A stretch of DNA of 64,000 bases from Arcanobacterium phocae (GTDB lineage Bacteria; Actinomycetota; Actinomycetes; Actinomycetales; Actinomycetaceae). This document shows, piece by piece, positions 9,310 to 19,768 of this stretch. Numbering within the stretch: position 1 is the first letter of the stretch; every line of letters starts with the position of its first letter. Where the stretch lies: the NCBI RefSeq assembly GCF_900105865.1, contig NZ_LT629804.1:992001-1056000 (forward strand), in the 5' to 3' direction. The position numbers and the translations under genes were made by a program. The notes beneath the pieces are model-generated. The model saw only the letters and a program-made list of their open reading frames with translations, did not search any database and was not told the DNA's origin.

Positions 9310-10434
9310 ATGACGAACAAGGCTCCGGCACGTGCCTTAATATCGCGTCGCGCATTTGAACAAAACGTTGCGGTAGTTCGGCATCATACGACGTCAAAGC
9401 TGATGGCTATCGTGAAAGCTAACGGCTACGGTCATGGTGTTGAACTGATTGCACAGTGGGCGTGGGAAGCCGGAATTGATTGGCTTGGGTTGGCACAGCT
9501 GAATGAAGCGTTAGCGTTGCGCCAGACTCATACCCATGGCCATATTTTGGCGTGGATTTTTGCTCCCGGTTCTGATTTTCAACGGGCTATTGAACAAAAT
9601 ATTGATCTCTCTGTGGGGGCGACGTGGGCCATTGATGAAATAGCCGCAGCAGCACGTGCCTGTGGTCGGCCAGCACGAATTCATATTAAGGTCGATACTG
9701 GTATGACCCGCGGTGGGTTTGACCTTGATCAGTTGCCTTCAGTATTTGCTCGGGTAAAGGCGTTAGCTGCTGAGGGCATTGTTGACATTATTGGTTTGTG
9801 GTCCCACTTGGCATGCGCCGATGATCCACGTTCGGATGCGGCTACCACCGAACAAGTTGAATGTTTCGAAGCAGCCCGTGAATATGCCCGTCAAGCGGGT
9901 GTGACGATCCCGTTGTGTCATTTAGCTGCTTCATCTGGGATTTTGTGGCATCCCCAAACCCACTACGATATGGTTCGGCCGGGAATTGTCCTTTACGGGT
10001 TGAGTCCTAATCCACAATGCGCTACGGCAAGCGATCTGGGCCTCGAACCGTTGATGACGTTGGAAGCTGACGTCATTTTGACGAGGGAAGTTCCAAGTGG
10101 GGTCGGAGTCTCGTATGGGCATACGCATATTACGGACCAGCCTACACGATTGGCAGTTGTTCCGGTGGGATACGCAGATGGTATTTCTCGGCATGCGTCG
10201 AACACACTTTCAGTTACGCTAAATGGTGATCAGGCTCCTATTCGCGGAGTGGTGTGTATGGACCAATTCGTCGTCGAAGCTCCAACTGCTCAAGCAGGAG
10301 ATACCGCAGTTCTTTTTGGTCCGCATAAGCATGGATATTTGACTGCAGACGACTGGGCTGAAAAGACCGATACAATTAACTACGAAATCTTTTGTAACCT
10401 GGGTCCGCGTATCCCACGGATCCCAGTGGACTAA
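9310..10434 (+). CDS. alr: Alanine racemase
   Basis: PLP enzyme giving D-alanine for peptidoglycan. The 374-residue protein carries the PLP-lysine motif LMAIVKANGYGHG (Lys about residue 36), HIKVDTGMTRGGF, LWSHLACADDP, and the C-terminal tyrosine motif GVGVSYGHTH with VPVGYADGISR. The ATG at 9310 has AAGGTGA upstream and lies 9 bases after nnrD. tsaE follows after 43 bases, probably in the same operon. Confidence 0.97.
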   Translation: MTNKAPARALISRRAFEQNVAVVRHHTTSKLMAIVKANGYGHGVELIAQWAWEAGIDWLGLAQLNEALALRQTHTHGHILAWIFAPGSDFQRAIEQNIDLSVGATWAIDEIAAAARACGRPARIHIKVDTGMTRGGFDLDQLPSVFARVKALAAEGIVDIIGLWSHLACADDPRSDAATTEQVECFEAAREYARQAGVTIPLCHLAASSGILWHPQTHYDMVRPGIVLYGLSPNPQCATASDLGLEPLMTLEADVILTREVPSGVGVSYGHTHITDQPTRLAVVPVGYADGISRHASNTLSVTLNGDQAPIRGVVCMDQFVVEAPTAQAGDTAVLFGPHKHGYLTADDWAEKTDTINYEIFCNLGPRIPRIPVD

Positions 10435-10477
10435 CGTATATCTGACTAACACCTGAATTGAATGAGAGAACACGGTT

Positions 10478-11011
10478 ATGATTCTGTCGATGAACGCCCC
10501 AACGGTTGCCGATATTCAGCGCATCGGTGCGGTGATTGCACAGCAGGCACAACCTGGAGATCTAGTTATGCTCACTGGTCCATTAGGGGCAGGTAAAACG
10601 ACGATGACGCAGGGCATCGCGCGCGGTCTTGGCATTACTGAAGCAGTTTCCTCGCCAACTTTCGCGATTGCTCAGGTCTATCATGGGCAACGGTTAGATC
10701 TGGTTCATGTTGATGCTTATCGATTGAACTCTATTGAAGAAGTAGACGCATTGGACCTTGATTCTTCGCTCGAAGAATCGTTGACTGTAGTTGAATGGGG
10801 AACAGGCAAAGCAGAGGTACTTTCTGACGAACGTATCGAAGTGTTTATCCAGCGGCCGCAAGGATCAGACGCCGGATTAGAACCAGAAGATCTGTTCGCG
10901 GACGCGCCACGTGTTCTCAAAATCCAAGCATATGGAGAGCGCGGTGTTTCACTGCAACAGCGTCTGGCTGATGAAATTCCAGAGGCTTCGTGGGAAAACA
11001 CGGCCGAGTAA
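10478..11011 (+). CDS. tsaE: tRNA t6A biosynthesis ATPase TsaE
   Basis: ATPase of the TsaB-TsaD-TsaE complex that makes threonylcarbamoyladenosine at tRNA position 37. The 177-residue protein has Walker A LTGPLGAGKTTMTQGIARGLG (about residues 32-52), followed by SSPTFAIAQVY, HVDAYRLNSIEEVDAL and VVEWG, all typical of TsaE. The start is ATG 10478, with a second Met at codon 5 as an alternative. Its stop overlaps the next ORF's ATG in TAATG, implying translational coupling. Confidence 0.95.
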   Translation: MILSMNAPTVADIQRIGAVIAQQAQPGDLVMLTGPLGAGKTTMTQGIARGLGITEAVSSPTFAIAQVYHGQRLDLVHVDAYRLNSIEEVDALDLDSSLEESLTVVEWGTGKAEVLSDERIEVFIQRPQGSDAGLEPEDLFADAPRVLKIQAYGERGVSLQQRLADEIPEASWENTAE

Positions 11012-11925
11012 TGAGAACCTATCGTACCCTTGGCTCATGGGTGGTTGCTTTTGTTTTCGTCGTCGGAATCATATGCGGACTGCCCAGCATGGCGTCTGCA
11101 ACGTCAGATCGTAGCTCGCCAATAGTACCCAGCGAGCCAACTGCGGAAGAACAAGAGTGGTTTACGACTATCGGTACCGACCTCATGCGAGCCAAAGCCA
11201 GCGAAACGTTCGGTGAAGATCTCGGTGCTGATCCGGAACTACTGAGCTTAGGCACTGCACATCATGTCTTTGAACTCAGGCAAGATAGAGAATCGATCCG
11301 TAAACCCGAGACTGCGTTTGAAGAATCAACCATGTGGTTGGCGCCGGTCTATAAAGACACTAATGCTGTGGGAGCGCTTATTACGGAAGGTAACGGGGTT
11401 GCGCGACGTGCAAACACGAAAGTCGTGGCGGATCCTCGGTTAGCTACTGAAGCTGCTGCATGGCCCAATGATACGGCGAGTATTCTAGTATATGACGCGC
11501 AGCTCAAGGCTTGGTTTGTTTTCCGCGACGGCATGATTGAGCCTGGCGATAGCGTCGGATCTGGTTATGTTCTTGGAAGTATCGCGTTCGATATGTTCAT
11601 GGAGCATCGCAAGGATTTTATTAATGCCGATGTCACAGCCACGGAAATTCCAGCAAAAAGCTTAAGTCCAAGCGTAGAAAATACACAGATGACTCTCGCC
11701 AAGATCATCATCGTTTCCGCAATACTTAGTGGCTTGGCGATATTTTCGGTTGCATGGTTGCGCTGGGATCAAAATCGAAAACAACAGGGGAGCAGGGAGC
11801 CGGAATCTGCGACCGAGCAGGTACATACGCCGAGTAAGAATAGGTGGGATCCATTCGCTAAAGCACGGCTTCTCATTCATCCCCAAAAACAATCTGCAGA
11901 CAATATTTACGAAGGACAAAAATGA
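11011..11925 (+). CDS. Secreted or membrane-anchored protein of unknown function
   Basis: I do not recognise this 304-residue protein. The chosen ATG overlaps the tsaE stop (TAATG); a start 7 codons upstream is possible. Residues about 8-32 form a signal-peptide-like hydrophobic segment ending PSMASATSD. A long polar extracytoplasmic part of about 190 residues follows, then a second hydrophobic helix (IIIVSAILSGLAIFSVAWL, about residues 229-247) and a basic cytoplasmic tail. Type I membrane topology is likely. It overlaps tsaB in ATGA, so it is coupled on both sides to t6A genes. A link to that pathway is unlikely given its predicted location. Confidence 0.8.
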   Translation: MRTYRTLGSWVVAFVFVVGIICGLPSMASATSDRSSPIVPSEPTAEEQEWFTTIGTDLMRAKASETFGEDLGADPELLSLGTAHHVFELRQDRESIRKPETAFEESTMWLAPVYKDTNAVGALITEGNGVARRANTKVVADPRLATEAAAWPNDTASILVYDAQLKAWFVFRDGMIEPGDSVGSGYVLGSIAFDMFMEHRKDFINADVTATEIPAKSLSPSVENTQMTLAKIIIVSAILSGLAIFSVAWLRWDQNRKQQGSREPESATEQVHTPSKNRWDPFAKARLLIHPQKQSADNIYEGQK

Positions 11926-12632
11926 CGACATATCTCACGATTGATACGAGTGCTACTGTCAATGTTGGTGTTGCTGATTGGCAGCTGGGAGTAGCAAGCC
12001 GGGTGGCATTTGAATCGTCTTCGGAAAAGCGCCATCATGCAGAATTGCTAGCGCCCATGGTGAAGTCGGTTTTGGCTACCGCACAGATTGACCGGCCGGA
12101 CGCCATCATTGTTGGTACCGGTCCGGGAGCGTTTACTGGTTTGCGTGCTGGTTTAGTCACTGCTCGAGTGCTTGCACGAACATGGGATGTGCCGATGTAC
12201 GGATTGTCTTCGTTAGATATTATGGCATTAGCAGCCGTGGATCAGGGAGCGCAAGAAATTTTGTCCATGATTGATGCGCGTCGTAAAGAAGTATTTGTTG
12301 CGACTTTTAGAGCGATGGGTGGCGACGACGTCGACGTACTTACTGCACCAGATATTCGCAAGCCGGATGAGCTAGTAGATGAACTAGGGAAGACTCCAGC
12401 TGTGGTGGCAGTCGCCGAGTCTGAGTTGTACGCCCATATCGGAGGTAAACGCGTCAATGTTAGTTTTGAGCCAACGGTGATGGTTCGCTTACTGCATTCG
12501 CGAATGGCACGAATTGAAGCTGGGGAATCCCTCTCATTGAATACTGAGCCGCAGTATTTGCGCCGGCCAGACGTGCATGGTGGGGCACACGCCCAGCCGG
12601 CGGCCAAGGGCAATCCCTATAGTGCAAACTGA
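11922..12632 (+). CDS. tsaB: tRNA t6A biosynthesis protein TsaB
   Basis: Partner of TsaD and TsaE in threonylcarbamoyladenosine formation. The 236-residue protein has the ASKHA-fold opening MTTYLTIDTSATVNVGVAD, followed by RHHAELLAPMV and VGTGPGAFTGLRAGLVTARVLA, the TsaB signature. It starts in a 4-base ATGA overlap with the preceding membrane-protein gene. The next gene, rimI, begins 17 bases after its stop. tsaD is displaced about 4 kb downstream, beyond the sdh operon. Confidence 0.95.
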   Translation: MTTYLTIDTSATVNVGVADWQLGVASRVAFESSSEKRHHAELLAPMVKSVLATAQIDRPDAIIVGTGPGAFTGLRAGLVTARVLARTWDVPMYGLSSLDIMALAAVDQGAQEILSMIDARRKEVFVATFRAMGGDDVDVLTAPDIRKPDELVDELGKTPAVVAVAESELYAHIGGKRVNVSFEPTVMVRLLHSRMARIEAGESLSLNTEPQYLRRPDVHGGAHAQPAAKGNPYSAN

Positions 12633-12649
12633 TTATGCGTGACTGATTA

Positions 12650-13150
12650 ATGAATTCTTGTTTTCAGCCCAATGACGCATTCCCATCAACAATTGCTGGG
12701 TTTGATTTGCGTCGTGCGCCAGTTTCTTGGGCGGGACGAATAGCAGATTTTGATCACCAGACTTTTGCACGTGATGCCTGGCCAAGTAAGGTTTGGGAAG
12801 ACGAATTATCCGCTAGCTATCGAACGTATCTGGTGCTATCTGAGCCTCCCGGTCCGCTACAGTCGCTGGGGTCGATTGTTGGCGTTGGGGGAGTGGCGTA
12901 TGTTGATGATGCAGAGATCCTCACTATTGCTGTTTCTCCTCGCTATCAGCGGCGAGGCATCGGAAGTCGGTTGCTAGAAATCTTGCTAGATATCGCAGCT
13001 TGCCACGGCGCCCGGCGGGTGTTTCTCGAAGTGCGAAGCAAAGACGAAGGCGTGCAGAAAATGTATGCGAAAGCCGGCTTCCAAGAGATGAGCAGGCGCA
13101 AGCACTACTACTCGGATGATGATGCAGTAGTTATGCTTCGCGAAACGTAA
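12650..13150 (+). CDS. rimI: GNAT acetyltransferase, RimI-like
   Basis: Probably an N-alpha-acetyltransferase (ribosomal protein S18 in the classical case). The acetyl-CoA motif VSPRYQRRGIGSRLLEILLD is at about residues 103-122, followed by VFLEVRSKDEGVQKMYAKAGFQ, the RimI-type block. The protein has 166 residues, and its position directly after tsaB is the conserved one for rimI in many bacteria. No clear ribosome-binding site precedes the ATG. Substrate is inferred from context. Confidence 0.85.
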   Translation: MNSCFQPNDAFPSTIAGFDLRRAPVSWAGRIADFDHQTFARDAWPSKVWEDELSASYRTYLVLSEPPGPLQSLGSIVGVGGVAYVDDAEILTIAVSPRYQRRGIGSRLLEILLDIAACHGARRVFLEVRSKDEGVQKMYAKAGFQEMSRRKHYYSDDDAVVMLRET

Positions 13151-13325
13151 TTTCGTGCTTAAAGAGTTGCATATATATTTACGTCACTTTTTGGTTGTGT
13201 GTCGATAGTCCTTTGTGTTGGTATCTCGCGGAAAATTCGATGCCAGTAGGAGATAGTATGCGTAGCTGGTATCCTCATCTGGGATTTTTGCTACTTAAGA
13301 CCCGACTTTTGACGGATTGTTTTGC

Positions 13326-13331
13326 TATCTT
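13326..13331 (+). promoter_or_regulatory. -10 box of sdhCAB, likely leaderless
   Basis: TATCTT preceded by TGC (extended -10) ends 6 bases before the GTG start of sdhC. There is no Shine-Dalgarno in front of the GTG. Confidence 0.5.
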
Positions 13332-13337
13332 CGAGAC

Positions 13338-14054
13338 GTGGCTAAATCAACATCTGTAGAAATTAGAGGTCGCAAGACCACAGTGGCACTTAAAGTGCTC
13401 ATGGCTGTGACCGGCTTGTTTATTGTTCTCTTCCTACTCTTCCATGCATTCGGAAACTTTAAGATGTTCCTGGGCGCAGAAGAGTACAACCATTACGCAG
13501 ACTGGCTCAAGCATGGTCTGCTCTACCCGATCCTGCCAAAGTTATGGGCATTGTGGATCTTCCGGTTAACTTTGCTGTTCTGCATTGTGGCTCATATGTA
13601 CGCGGCTATTAAGCTGTGGAAGCGTGGTACGCAAGCTCGTGGACGCGAAAAGTACAAGGTGAATTCCGGTTCTAAGGTTGGCGTAAAGTACTCCTACACT
13701 GCTGCTACCATGCGTTTTGGTGGAGTCATTATTGCCCTGTTCGTTATCTTCCATATCTTGCAGTACACCGTTCTTGCTCTCCAGCCTGGCGGTGAATACT
13801 CAGCGCACGATCCGTATCACAACATGATTTATGGATTCTCGGTCTGGTGGGTATGGCTAATTTACTTCATCGCTCTCGGTTCGATTGCCCTCCATGTCTC
13901 GCACGGCGTGTGGTCAGCTCTCGCAACATTGGGTCTGAATACTCGTCGTCGTGAGCATGCTTTCAAAATCATCGCCATCATTGTAGGTTTGGCTATTTTG
14001 GTTGGTTTCATGACGCCACCAACTGCCATTCTGCTTGGCTTCATCGCTGCTTAA
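13338..14054 (+). CDS. sdhC: Succinate dehydrogenase cytochrome b subunit
   Basis: Membrane anchor of succinate:quinone oxidoreductase. The 238-residue protein has five hydrophobic helices, with histidines in [21 protein letters not shown] and [11 protein letters not shown] suited to two hemes b. This is the single-anchor, diheme (type B) arrangement. The GTG at 13338 gives the start [15 protein letters not shown]; an upstream ATG at 13317 would add seven residues and is disfavoured by the -10 box position. sdhA begins 13 bases downstream. Confidence 0.93.
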   Translation: MAKSTSVEIRGRKTTVALKVLMAVTGLFIVLFLLFHAFGNFKMFLGAEEYNHYADWLKHGLLYPILPKLWALWIFRLTLLFCIVAHMYAAIKLWKRGTQARGREKYKVNSGSKVGVKYSYTAATMRFGGVIIALFVIFHILQYTVLALQPGGEYSAHDPYHNMIYGFSVWWVWLIYFIALGSIALHVSHGVWSALATLGLNTRRREHAFKIIAIIVGLAILVGFMTPPTAILLGFIAA

Positions 14055-14067
14055 GGGGTATGAGATC

Positions 14068-16038
14068 ATGACTGAAACTTTGATCGAAGGCCTGTACCGC
14101 GCAGGCGAACCAATCGCGGATACCAAAGCGCCAACTGGCCCAATTGGGGATAAGTGGGAACAACGCAAGTTTAATGCACGGCTTGTGAACCCAGCTAACC
14201 GTCGCAAGCTGAACGTCATTGTCGTCGGCACCGGTCTTGCCGGTGGTGCTGGCGCTGCTTCGCTCGGTGAAATGGGATATAACGTCAAGGCGTTCTTCTA
14301 CCAGGATTCAGCTCGTCGAGCACACTCGATTGCTGCTCAGGGCGGAATTAACGCGGCGAAGAACTATAAGAACGATAACGATTCGACCTATCGTTTGTTC
14401 TACGACACCATCAAGGGCGGCGACTACCGCTCCCGTGAGACCAACGTGTATCGACTGGCTGAAGTCTCGGCTAACATTATCGATCAGTGTGTGGCTCAAG
14501 GCGTTCCGTTTGCTCGTGAATACGGTGGTTTACTTGATAACCGCTCGTTCGGAGGCGTTCAGGTTTCACGTACGTTCTACGCGCGTGGCCAAACAGGTCA
14601 GCAGCTGTTGATTGGTGCGTACCAAGCGTTGATGCGCCAGGTCAAGGCAGGTACCGTTGAGGCCTTCCCGCGCCATGAAATGGTTGAATTGATCGTCATT
14701 GACGGTCGTGCTCGCGGTATTGTCGCTCGTGACATGGTCACTGGCGAAATCGAAACCCACTTGGCTGATGCTGTTGTGCTGGGTACTGGCGGTTATGGAA
14801 ACGTCTTCTTCTTGTCCACTAACGCGATGGGATGTAACGCAACTGCTATTTGGCGTGCACACCGCAAGGGTGCCTACTTCGGCAATCCGTGCTTCACCCA
14901 GATTCACCCAACCTGTATTCCGCAGCATGGTTCTTCGCAGTCTAAGCTCACCTTGATGTCTGAGTCGTTGCGTAACGATGGCCGTATTTGGGTACCGAAG
15001 AAGGCTGAGGATTGCAAGAAGGATCCACGCGATATTCCAGAAGAAGATCGCGATTACTACCTCGAGCGTATCTACCCAGCGTTCGGAAACCTTGTTCCTC
15101 GAGACATTGCTTCGCGTCAGGCAAAGAATATGTGTGACGAAGGCCGTGGCGTTGGTCCAGAAATCGACGGCGTGGCACGTGGTGTTTACCTCGACTTCTC
15201 GGATGCTATTAACCGTATGGGCAAGGATGTTGTTTCTGCTAAGTACGGCAACTTGTTTGATATGTACAAGCAGATTACTGGTGACGATCCATACGAAGTA
15301 CCAATGCGCATTTATCCTGCAGTCCACTACACTATGGGTGGTTTGTGGGTAGATTACGATCTGCAGTCATCGATCCCAGGTCTGTTTGTTACGGGCGAGG
15401 CTAACTTCTCTGACCACGGTGCAAACCGGTTGGGCGCGTCCGCGCTCATGCAGGGTCTTGCTGACGGTTACTTTGTACTCCCGAACACTATTAACGATTA
15501 CTTGGCTGATGGTCCGTTTGAGAAGATCAGCGAAGATCATCCAGAGGTAGTTAAGGTACGTCAAGAAGTCGAAAAGCAGATCGAATTCTTTGTTAACAAC
15601 AAGGGCACCCGATCAGTTGATTCCTTCCATAAAGAACTTGGCCATATCATGTGGGAATACTGTGGTATGGAGCGTAGCGAGGAAGGCCTAAAGAAAGCTA
15701 TCGGTATGATTCGAGAGCTACGTAAGGACTTCTGGCAGAACGTTCGCGTTCCAGGCGATCCAGATGAGTTGAACCAGTCTTTGGAGAAGGCCGGCCGTGT
15801 CGCTGACTTCTTCGAACTAGGTGAGCTTATGTGTATCGATGCTCTCCATCGTCGGGAATCCTGTGGTGGTCATTTCCGCGCTGAATCCCAGACCGAGGAA
15901 GGCGAAGCACTTCGTGATGACGTTAACTTCGCTTATGTCGCCGCCTGGGAGTGGGGTGGAGAAGACGGAGCACCAATTCTCCACAAAGAAGATCTGAAGT
16001 ACGAATTCGTCGAGATGAAGCAGCGGAGCTACAAGTGA
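14068..16038 (+). CDS. sdhA: Succinate dehydrogenase flavoprotein subunit
   Basis: Oxidises succinate to fumarate and passes electrons to SdhB. The 656-residue protein has an FAD-binding motif [19 protein letters not shown], the covalent-FAD histidine in [17 protein letters not shown] and the active-site segment GGFRAESQ-like [11 protein letters not shown] near the C-terminus. The ATG at 14068 is chosen over an upstream one because AAGGGG lies 9 bases before it and the upstream ATG falls inside sdhC. Its stop overlaps the sdhB GTG start (GTGA). Confidence 0.96.
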   Translation: MTETLIEGLYRAGEPIADTKAPTGPIGDKWEQRKFNARLVNPANRRKLNVIVVGTGLAGGAGAASLGEMGYNVKAFFYQDSARRAHSIAAQGGINAAKNYKNDNDSTYRLFYDTIKGGDYRSRETNVYRLAEVSANIIDQCVAQGVPFAREYGGLLDNRSFGGVQVSRTFYARGQTGQQLLIGAYQALMRQVKAGTVEAFPRHEMVELIVIDGRARGIVARDMVTGEIETHLADAVVLGTGGYGNVFFLSTNAMGCNATAIWRAHRKGAYFGNPCFTQIHPTCIPQHGSSQSKLTLMSESLRNDGRIWVPKKAEDCKKDPRDIPEEDRDYYLERIYPAFGNLVPRDIASRQAKNMCDEGRGVGPEIDGVARGVYLDFSDAINRMGKDVVSAKYGNLFDMYKQITGDDPYEVPMRIYPAVHYTMGGLWVDYDLQSSIPGLFVTGEANFSDHGANRLGASALMQGLADGYFVLPNTINDYLADGPFEKISEDHPEVVKVRQEVEKQIEFFVNNKGTRSVDSFHKELGHIMWEYCGMERSEEGLKKAIGMIRELRKDFWQNVRVPGDPDELNQSLEKAGRVADFFELGELMCIDALHRRESCGGHFRAESQTEEGEALRDDVNFAYVAAWEWGGEDGAPILHKEDLKYEFVEMKQRSYK

Positions 16039-16778
16039 AAATCAATCTTGAATTTTGGCGGCAAGACGGCCGTGGCGATCAGGGTCATTTCGATACCCAT
16101 ACCCTCGCCGATGTCGATGAGACAGCATCTTTCTTGGAGATGCTTGATCAACTAAACGAAGAACTCTTTGCCAAGGGCGAAGAGCCAGTTGCATTCGATT
16201 CTGACTGCCGTGAAGGTATCTGTGGACAATGTGGCATCGTTATTAACGGCGACCCGCACGGCCCATTGGTGACAACCACCTGTCAGCTTCATATGCGTTC
16301 CTTCAAGGACGGTGACACCATCACTATTGAGCCTTGGCGTTCTACTGCGTTCCCGGTCCTCAAGGATTTGGTTGTAGATCGTTCTGCGTTGGATCGCATT
16401 GTGCAAGCTGGTGGATACATCTCCGTTAACACCGGTGCGGCCCCAGATGCACACGCAGTACCAGTTCCTAAAGACCATGCAGATCGTGCTTTCGAAGCCG
16501 CTGCTTGTATCGGATGTGGTGCGTGTGTAGCAGCCTGCCCGAACGGTTCCGCAATGCTATTTACCTCGGCAAAGGTTATGCACCTTGGTCTGCTTCCACA
16601 GGGACAGCCAGAGCGTCTCGATCGTGTTGTGAAGATGTTGGCTCAGCACGATTCTGAAGGCTTTGGTGGATGCACCAACGTTGGCGCATGTGCAGCTGCC
16701 TGCCCGAAAGAAGTGCCGCTTGAGCTTATTTCGATGCTCAACCGTGACTTGATGAAGTCAATGGCACACGGTCGCTGA
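16035..16778 (+). CDS. sdhB: Succinate dehydrogenase iron-sulfur subunit
   Basis: Carries electrons from SdhA to the quinone site. The 247-residue protein starts at a GTG overlapping the sdhA stop ([12 protein letters not shown]). It holds the plant-type [2Fe-2S] cysteines in [11 protein letters not shown] plus a later Cys, the [4Fe-4S] motif [15 protein letters not shown], and a final [15 protein letters not shown] cluster site. Together with sdhC and sdhA it completes a three-gene operon with no sdhD, ended by the hairpin at 16791-16826. Confidence 0.96.
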   Translation: MKINLEFWRQDGRGDQGHFDTHTLADVDETASFLEMLDQLNEELFAKGEEPVAFDSDCREGICGQCGIVINGDPHGPLVTTTCQLHMRSFKDGDTITIEPWRSTAFPVLKDLVVDRSALDRIVQAGGYISVNTGAAPDAHAVPVPKDHADRAFEAAACIGCGACVAACPNGSAMLFTSAKVMHLGLLPQGQPERLDRVVKMLAQHDSEGFGGCTNVGACAAACPKEVPLELISMLNRDLMKSMAHGR

Positions 16779-16790
16779 TAGTTAGCTATG

Positions 16791-16826
16791 ACGGGAGGGT
16801 CGCAACGCTAGTTGCGCCCCTCCCGT
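16791..16826 (+). terminator. Terminator of sdhCAB
   Basis: GC-rich 16-position stem with one mismatch (arms 16791-16806 and 16811-16826) and a GCTA loop, 12 bases after the sdhB stop. Confidence 0.8.
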
Positions 16827-16867
16827 CGTCGTCGGCACAACATGTCCCGAATGTAACAAAGCTCGCC

Positions 16868-16896
16868 TGAACAACCGTTACCGAATCAACTAAACT
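16868..16896 (+). promoter_or_regulatory. tsaD promoter, leaderless
   Basis: TGAACA (16868-16873), a 17-base spacer and TAAACT (16891-16896), then 7 bases to the GTG start. No ribosome-binding site exists between, so transcription probably begins at the start codon. Confidence 0.6.
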
Positions 16897-16903
16897 AGAC
16901 GTT

Positions 16904-17947
16904 GTGAATGAACTGATTTTAGGTATTGAAACATCGTGTGATGAGACCGGAATTGCGCTCGTGCGTGATGGGGAGCTCCTGGCAGACGTAACGGCAACCT
17001 CAATGGATGAATATGCGCGTTACGGCGGCATCATCCCCGAAATTGCTTCCCGGGCCCATCTGGAACAATTTGTGCCTACTTTGGATGCGGCACTTGAGAA
17101 AGCCGGAGTAGCTTTAGAGGACGTCGATGCTATCGCGGCGACTGCTGGTCCAGGCCTTGTCGGTTCTTTAACGGTCGGTGTTTCAGCTGCAAAATCGCTT
17201 GCTTTAGCTTTAGGCAAACCGTTCTACGGGGTGAACCATATTATCGGGCATATCGCTGTTGATCAGCTTGTTCATGGTCCGTTCCCAGAGCGCTTCATTG
17301 GTTTAGCTGTTTCTGGTGGACATTCGCATCTTCTTGATATTCGTAATATTGCCACCGACGTCGTCGAACTAGGTGGAACACTTGACGACGCTGCCGGTGA
17401 AGCATTTGACAAAGTGGGTCGTCTGTTGGGATTGCCGTACCCCGGTGGTCCGCACATCGATCGGTTGTCCAAGCAAGGTGATCGGAACGCCATCCGGTTC
17501 CCGCGTGGTCTGAGCCGGGTCAAGGATAAGGATGTGCACGCCTACGATTATTCGTTCTCTGGCTTAAAGACTGCGGTCGCTCGGCATATCGAGGGCTTGG
17601 AAGCGCGTGGTGAGGAAGTGCCGAAGGCAGATATCGCCGCTGGTTTTTCCGAAGCAGTCACTGATGTTCTTTCGCGCAAAGCGTTCGAAGCATGTAAACG
17701 CAACAACTGTGACACGCTCGTTATTGGTGGCGGTTTTTCGGCGAACTCGCGTCTGCGCGAACTAGCGCAGGAACGAGCCGAAGAATACGGCGTCACAGTG
17801 CGAATCCCACCGATCCGTTACTGTACTGACAACGGCGCAATGATCGCTGCCTTGGGATGGGAGATGGTCCGTAACGGTGTAGAACCGTCACCACTCAATA
17901 TCACGGTAGACAGCGGTCTAGCCCGCGAAACGACGATTATTCACTGA
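16904..17947 (+). CDS. tsaD: tRNA N6-adenosine threonylcarbamoyltransferase
   Basis: Catalytic subunit that transfers threonylcarbamoyl to A37 of tRNA. The 347-residue protein has the opening [16 protein letters not shown], the metal-binding histidines in [10 protein letters not shown], plus [28 protein letters not shown] and YSFSGLKTA. The GTG start follows a probable -10 by 7 bases. It overlaps the convergent methyltransferase gene by 7 bases at its 3' end. Confidence 0.97.
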   Translation: MNELILGIETSCDETGIALVRDGELLADVTATSMDEYARYGGIIPEIASRAHLEQFVPTLDAALEKAGVALEDVDAIAATAGPGLVGSLTVGVSAAKSLALALGKPFYGVNHIIGHIAVDQLVHGPFPERFIGLAVSGGHSHLLDIRNIATDVVELGGTLDDAAGEAFDKVGRLLGLPYPGGPHIDRLSKQGDRNAIRFPRGLSRVKDKDVHAYDYSFSGLKTAVARHIEGLEARGEEVPKADIAAGFSEAVTDVLSRKAFEACKRNNCDTLVIGGGFSANSRLRELAQERAEEYGVTVRIPPIRYCTDNGAMIAALGWEMVRNGVEPSPLNITVDSGLARETTIIH

Positions 17948-19179
17948 TCGACGTCGAGCTGTTGCTCGTTACTTTCCAGACGCTGGTCGGTGCGTTCAGT
18001 GACGATAACTCGGTGCTGTCCGGCGACTGGGGTAGCGATAAGTGTTGCTTGCCCGCTGTGAAGCGGATTTAGTTTCAATTTCTTACGCCATGTGCTCGGA
18101 TCTAGCTCCGTCCCGCGTTTTTTGATTTCTACGATTCCGATCTCGTGAGCGGCAAGGTAGGCTCGGACTTTCTTGGTATCCAACGGTAACACGTCGCGGA
18201 TAGCAAATGTTGTGACCAGTGGTGACTCGATAAGGTCGGCGCCGGTAAGGTATGCGATGTTGTGCGAAACTGGTGCAATATTGCGGTCTTCACACAGCCG
18301 AGCAATGCCACCAGAGCGAATAACTGCGGGATCTGGCTCATAGATATAGTCGCCAAGAGTCACTGGCGGGACGGTTGGTGATTCCGACGACGTCGTCTCG
18401 CTACCAGAATCAAAAACTACGGTGTGACTGCCACGGATGATGCGAGCGCTACGCCCTGGCTGTAGTGCGGCTGAACCGAGCCAGATCACTGCTTCGAGCA
18501 GATCGCCGTCGACGCTCGTCCATTCCACGCAGGCGTTGTCGGGTAGCGCGGCATAATCAATGCCGGGAGCAACTTTAATGCCAGCTGCCGGGAACTGTTC
18601 GGCAAGACGAAGCGCGGTAGACAATGGGGGAGCCCACTGTTCTGGGTCTGCGATACGTTTACCATTGCTACGACGTGCCGGATCGAGCCACAGCGCATCG
18701 GCACTGAAACTTTGTAGGTCCAGTTCACGTCCATCTGCATGAATGACGCGGGCTTCGGGGAATGCGGAAAGATTGAATGTCGCTGCTTGTGCGGCGTCAG
18801 CATCGTTTTCCACGGACGTTACCTGTAATCCGAGCCCAGCGAATGCCATCGAATCAGCTCCAATGCCACATCCCAGATCGATGATGTGGTGGATGTGGGC
18901 GTTGCGGAAATGTTGGGCATGATGCGCTGCCACTGGAAGCCGAGTGGCTTGCTCCACGCCGTCGCTGGTGAAAATCATTGTTTGTGCAAACGAACCGAAT
19001 TTTGCGGTGGCTTTTGCGCGTAGCCGGTTTTGGGTGAGGGCGGCCGCAACAAGGTCTGCATGATAGCCGCTTTTGCGTAATTGAGAGGTGAGAGCGAAAA
19101 CGTCTTGGACTTCGTAAGGTGGAAGCTCGGCGAGAAGACGTTGTCCATCTGGGGTTAGAAGTAGTGGAATCATGCTCAT
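17941..19179 (-). CDS. SAM-dependent methyltransferase with THUMP-like C-terminal domain
   Basis: A 412-residue protein with a class I methyltransferase core ([21 protein letters not shown], about residues 94-114, the SAM-binding glycine loop; [13 protein letters not shown] as the later active-site block). A THUMP-like domain covers the C-terminal ~80 residues ([16 protein letters not shown] to VIVTERT). This family occurs across actinobacteria; an RNA substrate is plausible but not established. Its end overlaps tsaD by 7 bases. The ATG at 19179 or the one two codons later may be used; AGAGG precedes the second. Confidence 0.85.
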   Translation of the reverse strand: MSMIPLLLTPDGQRLLAELPPYEVQDVFALTSQLRKSGYHADLVAAALTQNRLRAKATAKFGSFAQTMIFTSDGVEQATRLPVAAHHAQHFRNAHIHHIIDLGCGIGADSMAFAGLGLQVTSVENDADAAQAATFNLSAFPEARVIHADGRELDLQSFSADALWLDPARRSNGKRIADPEQWAPPLSTALRLAEQFPAAGIKVAPGIDYAALPDNACVEWTSVDGDLLEAVIWLGSAALQPGRSARIIRGSHTVVFDSGSETTSSESPTVPPVTLGDYIYEPDPAVIRSGGIARLCEDRNIAPVSHNIAYLTGADLIESPLVTTFAIRDVLPLDTKKVRAYLAAHEIGIVEIKKRGTELDPSTWRKKLKLNPLHSGQATLIATPVAGQHRVIVTERTDQRLESNEQQLDVDQ

Positions 19180-19224
19180 GCCTCTATCGTCTCATGGACA
19201 ACCGCATTCGCGCATAGCGATTTA

Positions 19225-19266
19225 CTGGCACTCCTTTTGACCGAGTGCTAGTGTGCGCTTTACTCT
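19225..19266 (+). promoter_or_regulatory. CIRCE operator and promoter of groES
   Basis: CTGGCACTC, 9 bases, GAGTGCTAG (19225-19251) is a CIRCE element, the HrcA repressor site. TTGACC (19237-19242) lies inside it and TACTCT follows at 19261-19266 after an 18-base spacer. HrcA bound here would cover the -35. Confidence 0.85.
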
Positions 19267-19368
19267 TGTTAATGGACGTGGAAATCCACGTAGTGCTCGG
19301 TTTCGTACACCGCGACGGCGAAACCAGGCAGAAAGCTAGTATTTTCGAGCAAAAGAAGGGGGAGTCGG

Positions 19369-19665
19369 ATGTCCGTCTCCATCAAACCGCTGGACGATCG
19401 TATCGTCATCAAGCAGGTTGAAGCAGAAGAAACAACCGCTTCTGGTCTGGTCTTGGTAGATTCTGCCAAGGAAAAGCCACAAGAGGGCGAAGTTATTGCA
19501 GTAGGTCCAGGTCGCGTTGACGACAATGGCAACCGGGTTGCCATGGAAGTCAAGGTTGGCGATCTTGTCATTTACTCCAAGTACGGTGGTACCGAAGTCA
19601 AGTATGGTGCTGAAGAGTTCTTGATTCTTTCGCAGCGTGACGTCTTAGCAGTTGTCACCCACTGA
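19369..19665 (+). CDS. groES: Co-chaperonin GroES
   Basis: Ten-kilodalton lid of the GroEL folding chamber. The 98-residue protein shows [24 protein letters not shown], the mobile loop, and the C-terminal [26 protein letters not shown] precedes the ATG. The gene is heat-regulated through CIRCE and is closed by its own terminator. No groEL follows, so it is monocistronic here and the chaperonin partner must be elsewhere. Confidence 0.97.
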   Translation: MSVSIKPLDDRIVIKQVEAEETTASGLVLVDSAKEKPQEGEVIAVGPGRVDDNGNRVAMEVKVGDLVIYSKYGGTEVKYGAEEFLILSQRDVLAVVTH

Positions 19666-19676
19666 TTAAGATACTG

Positions 19677-19714
19677 AAAATGTCCCGCGGGCGTGATGCT
19701 CGCGGGACATTTTT
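19677..19714 (+). terminator. Terminator of groES
   Basis: Stem with arms AAAATGTCCCGCG (19677-19689) and its complement at 19701-19713, followed by T residues; a typical Rho-independent structure. Confidence 0.9.
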
Positions 19715-19768
19715 AATGCCCGTTGTATCAGAACTAGGCTACGTTTCTAGGTAGTTCGGCCGTAGTTT

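Noticed and set aside
14566..15327. 253-codon open frame opposite sdhA
   Set aside because: Shadow of sdhA codon usage; no ribosome-binding site or recognisable motif.
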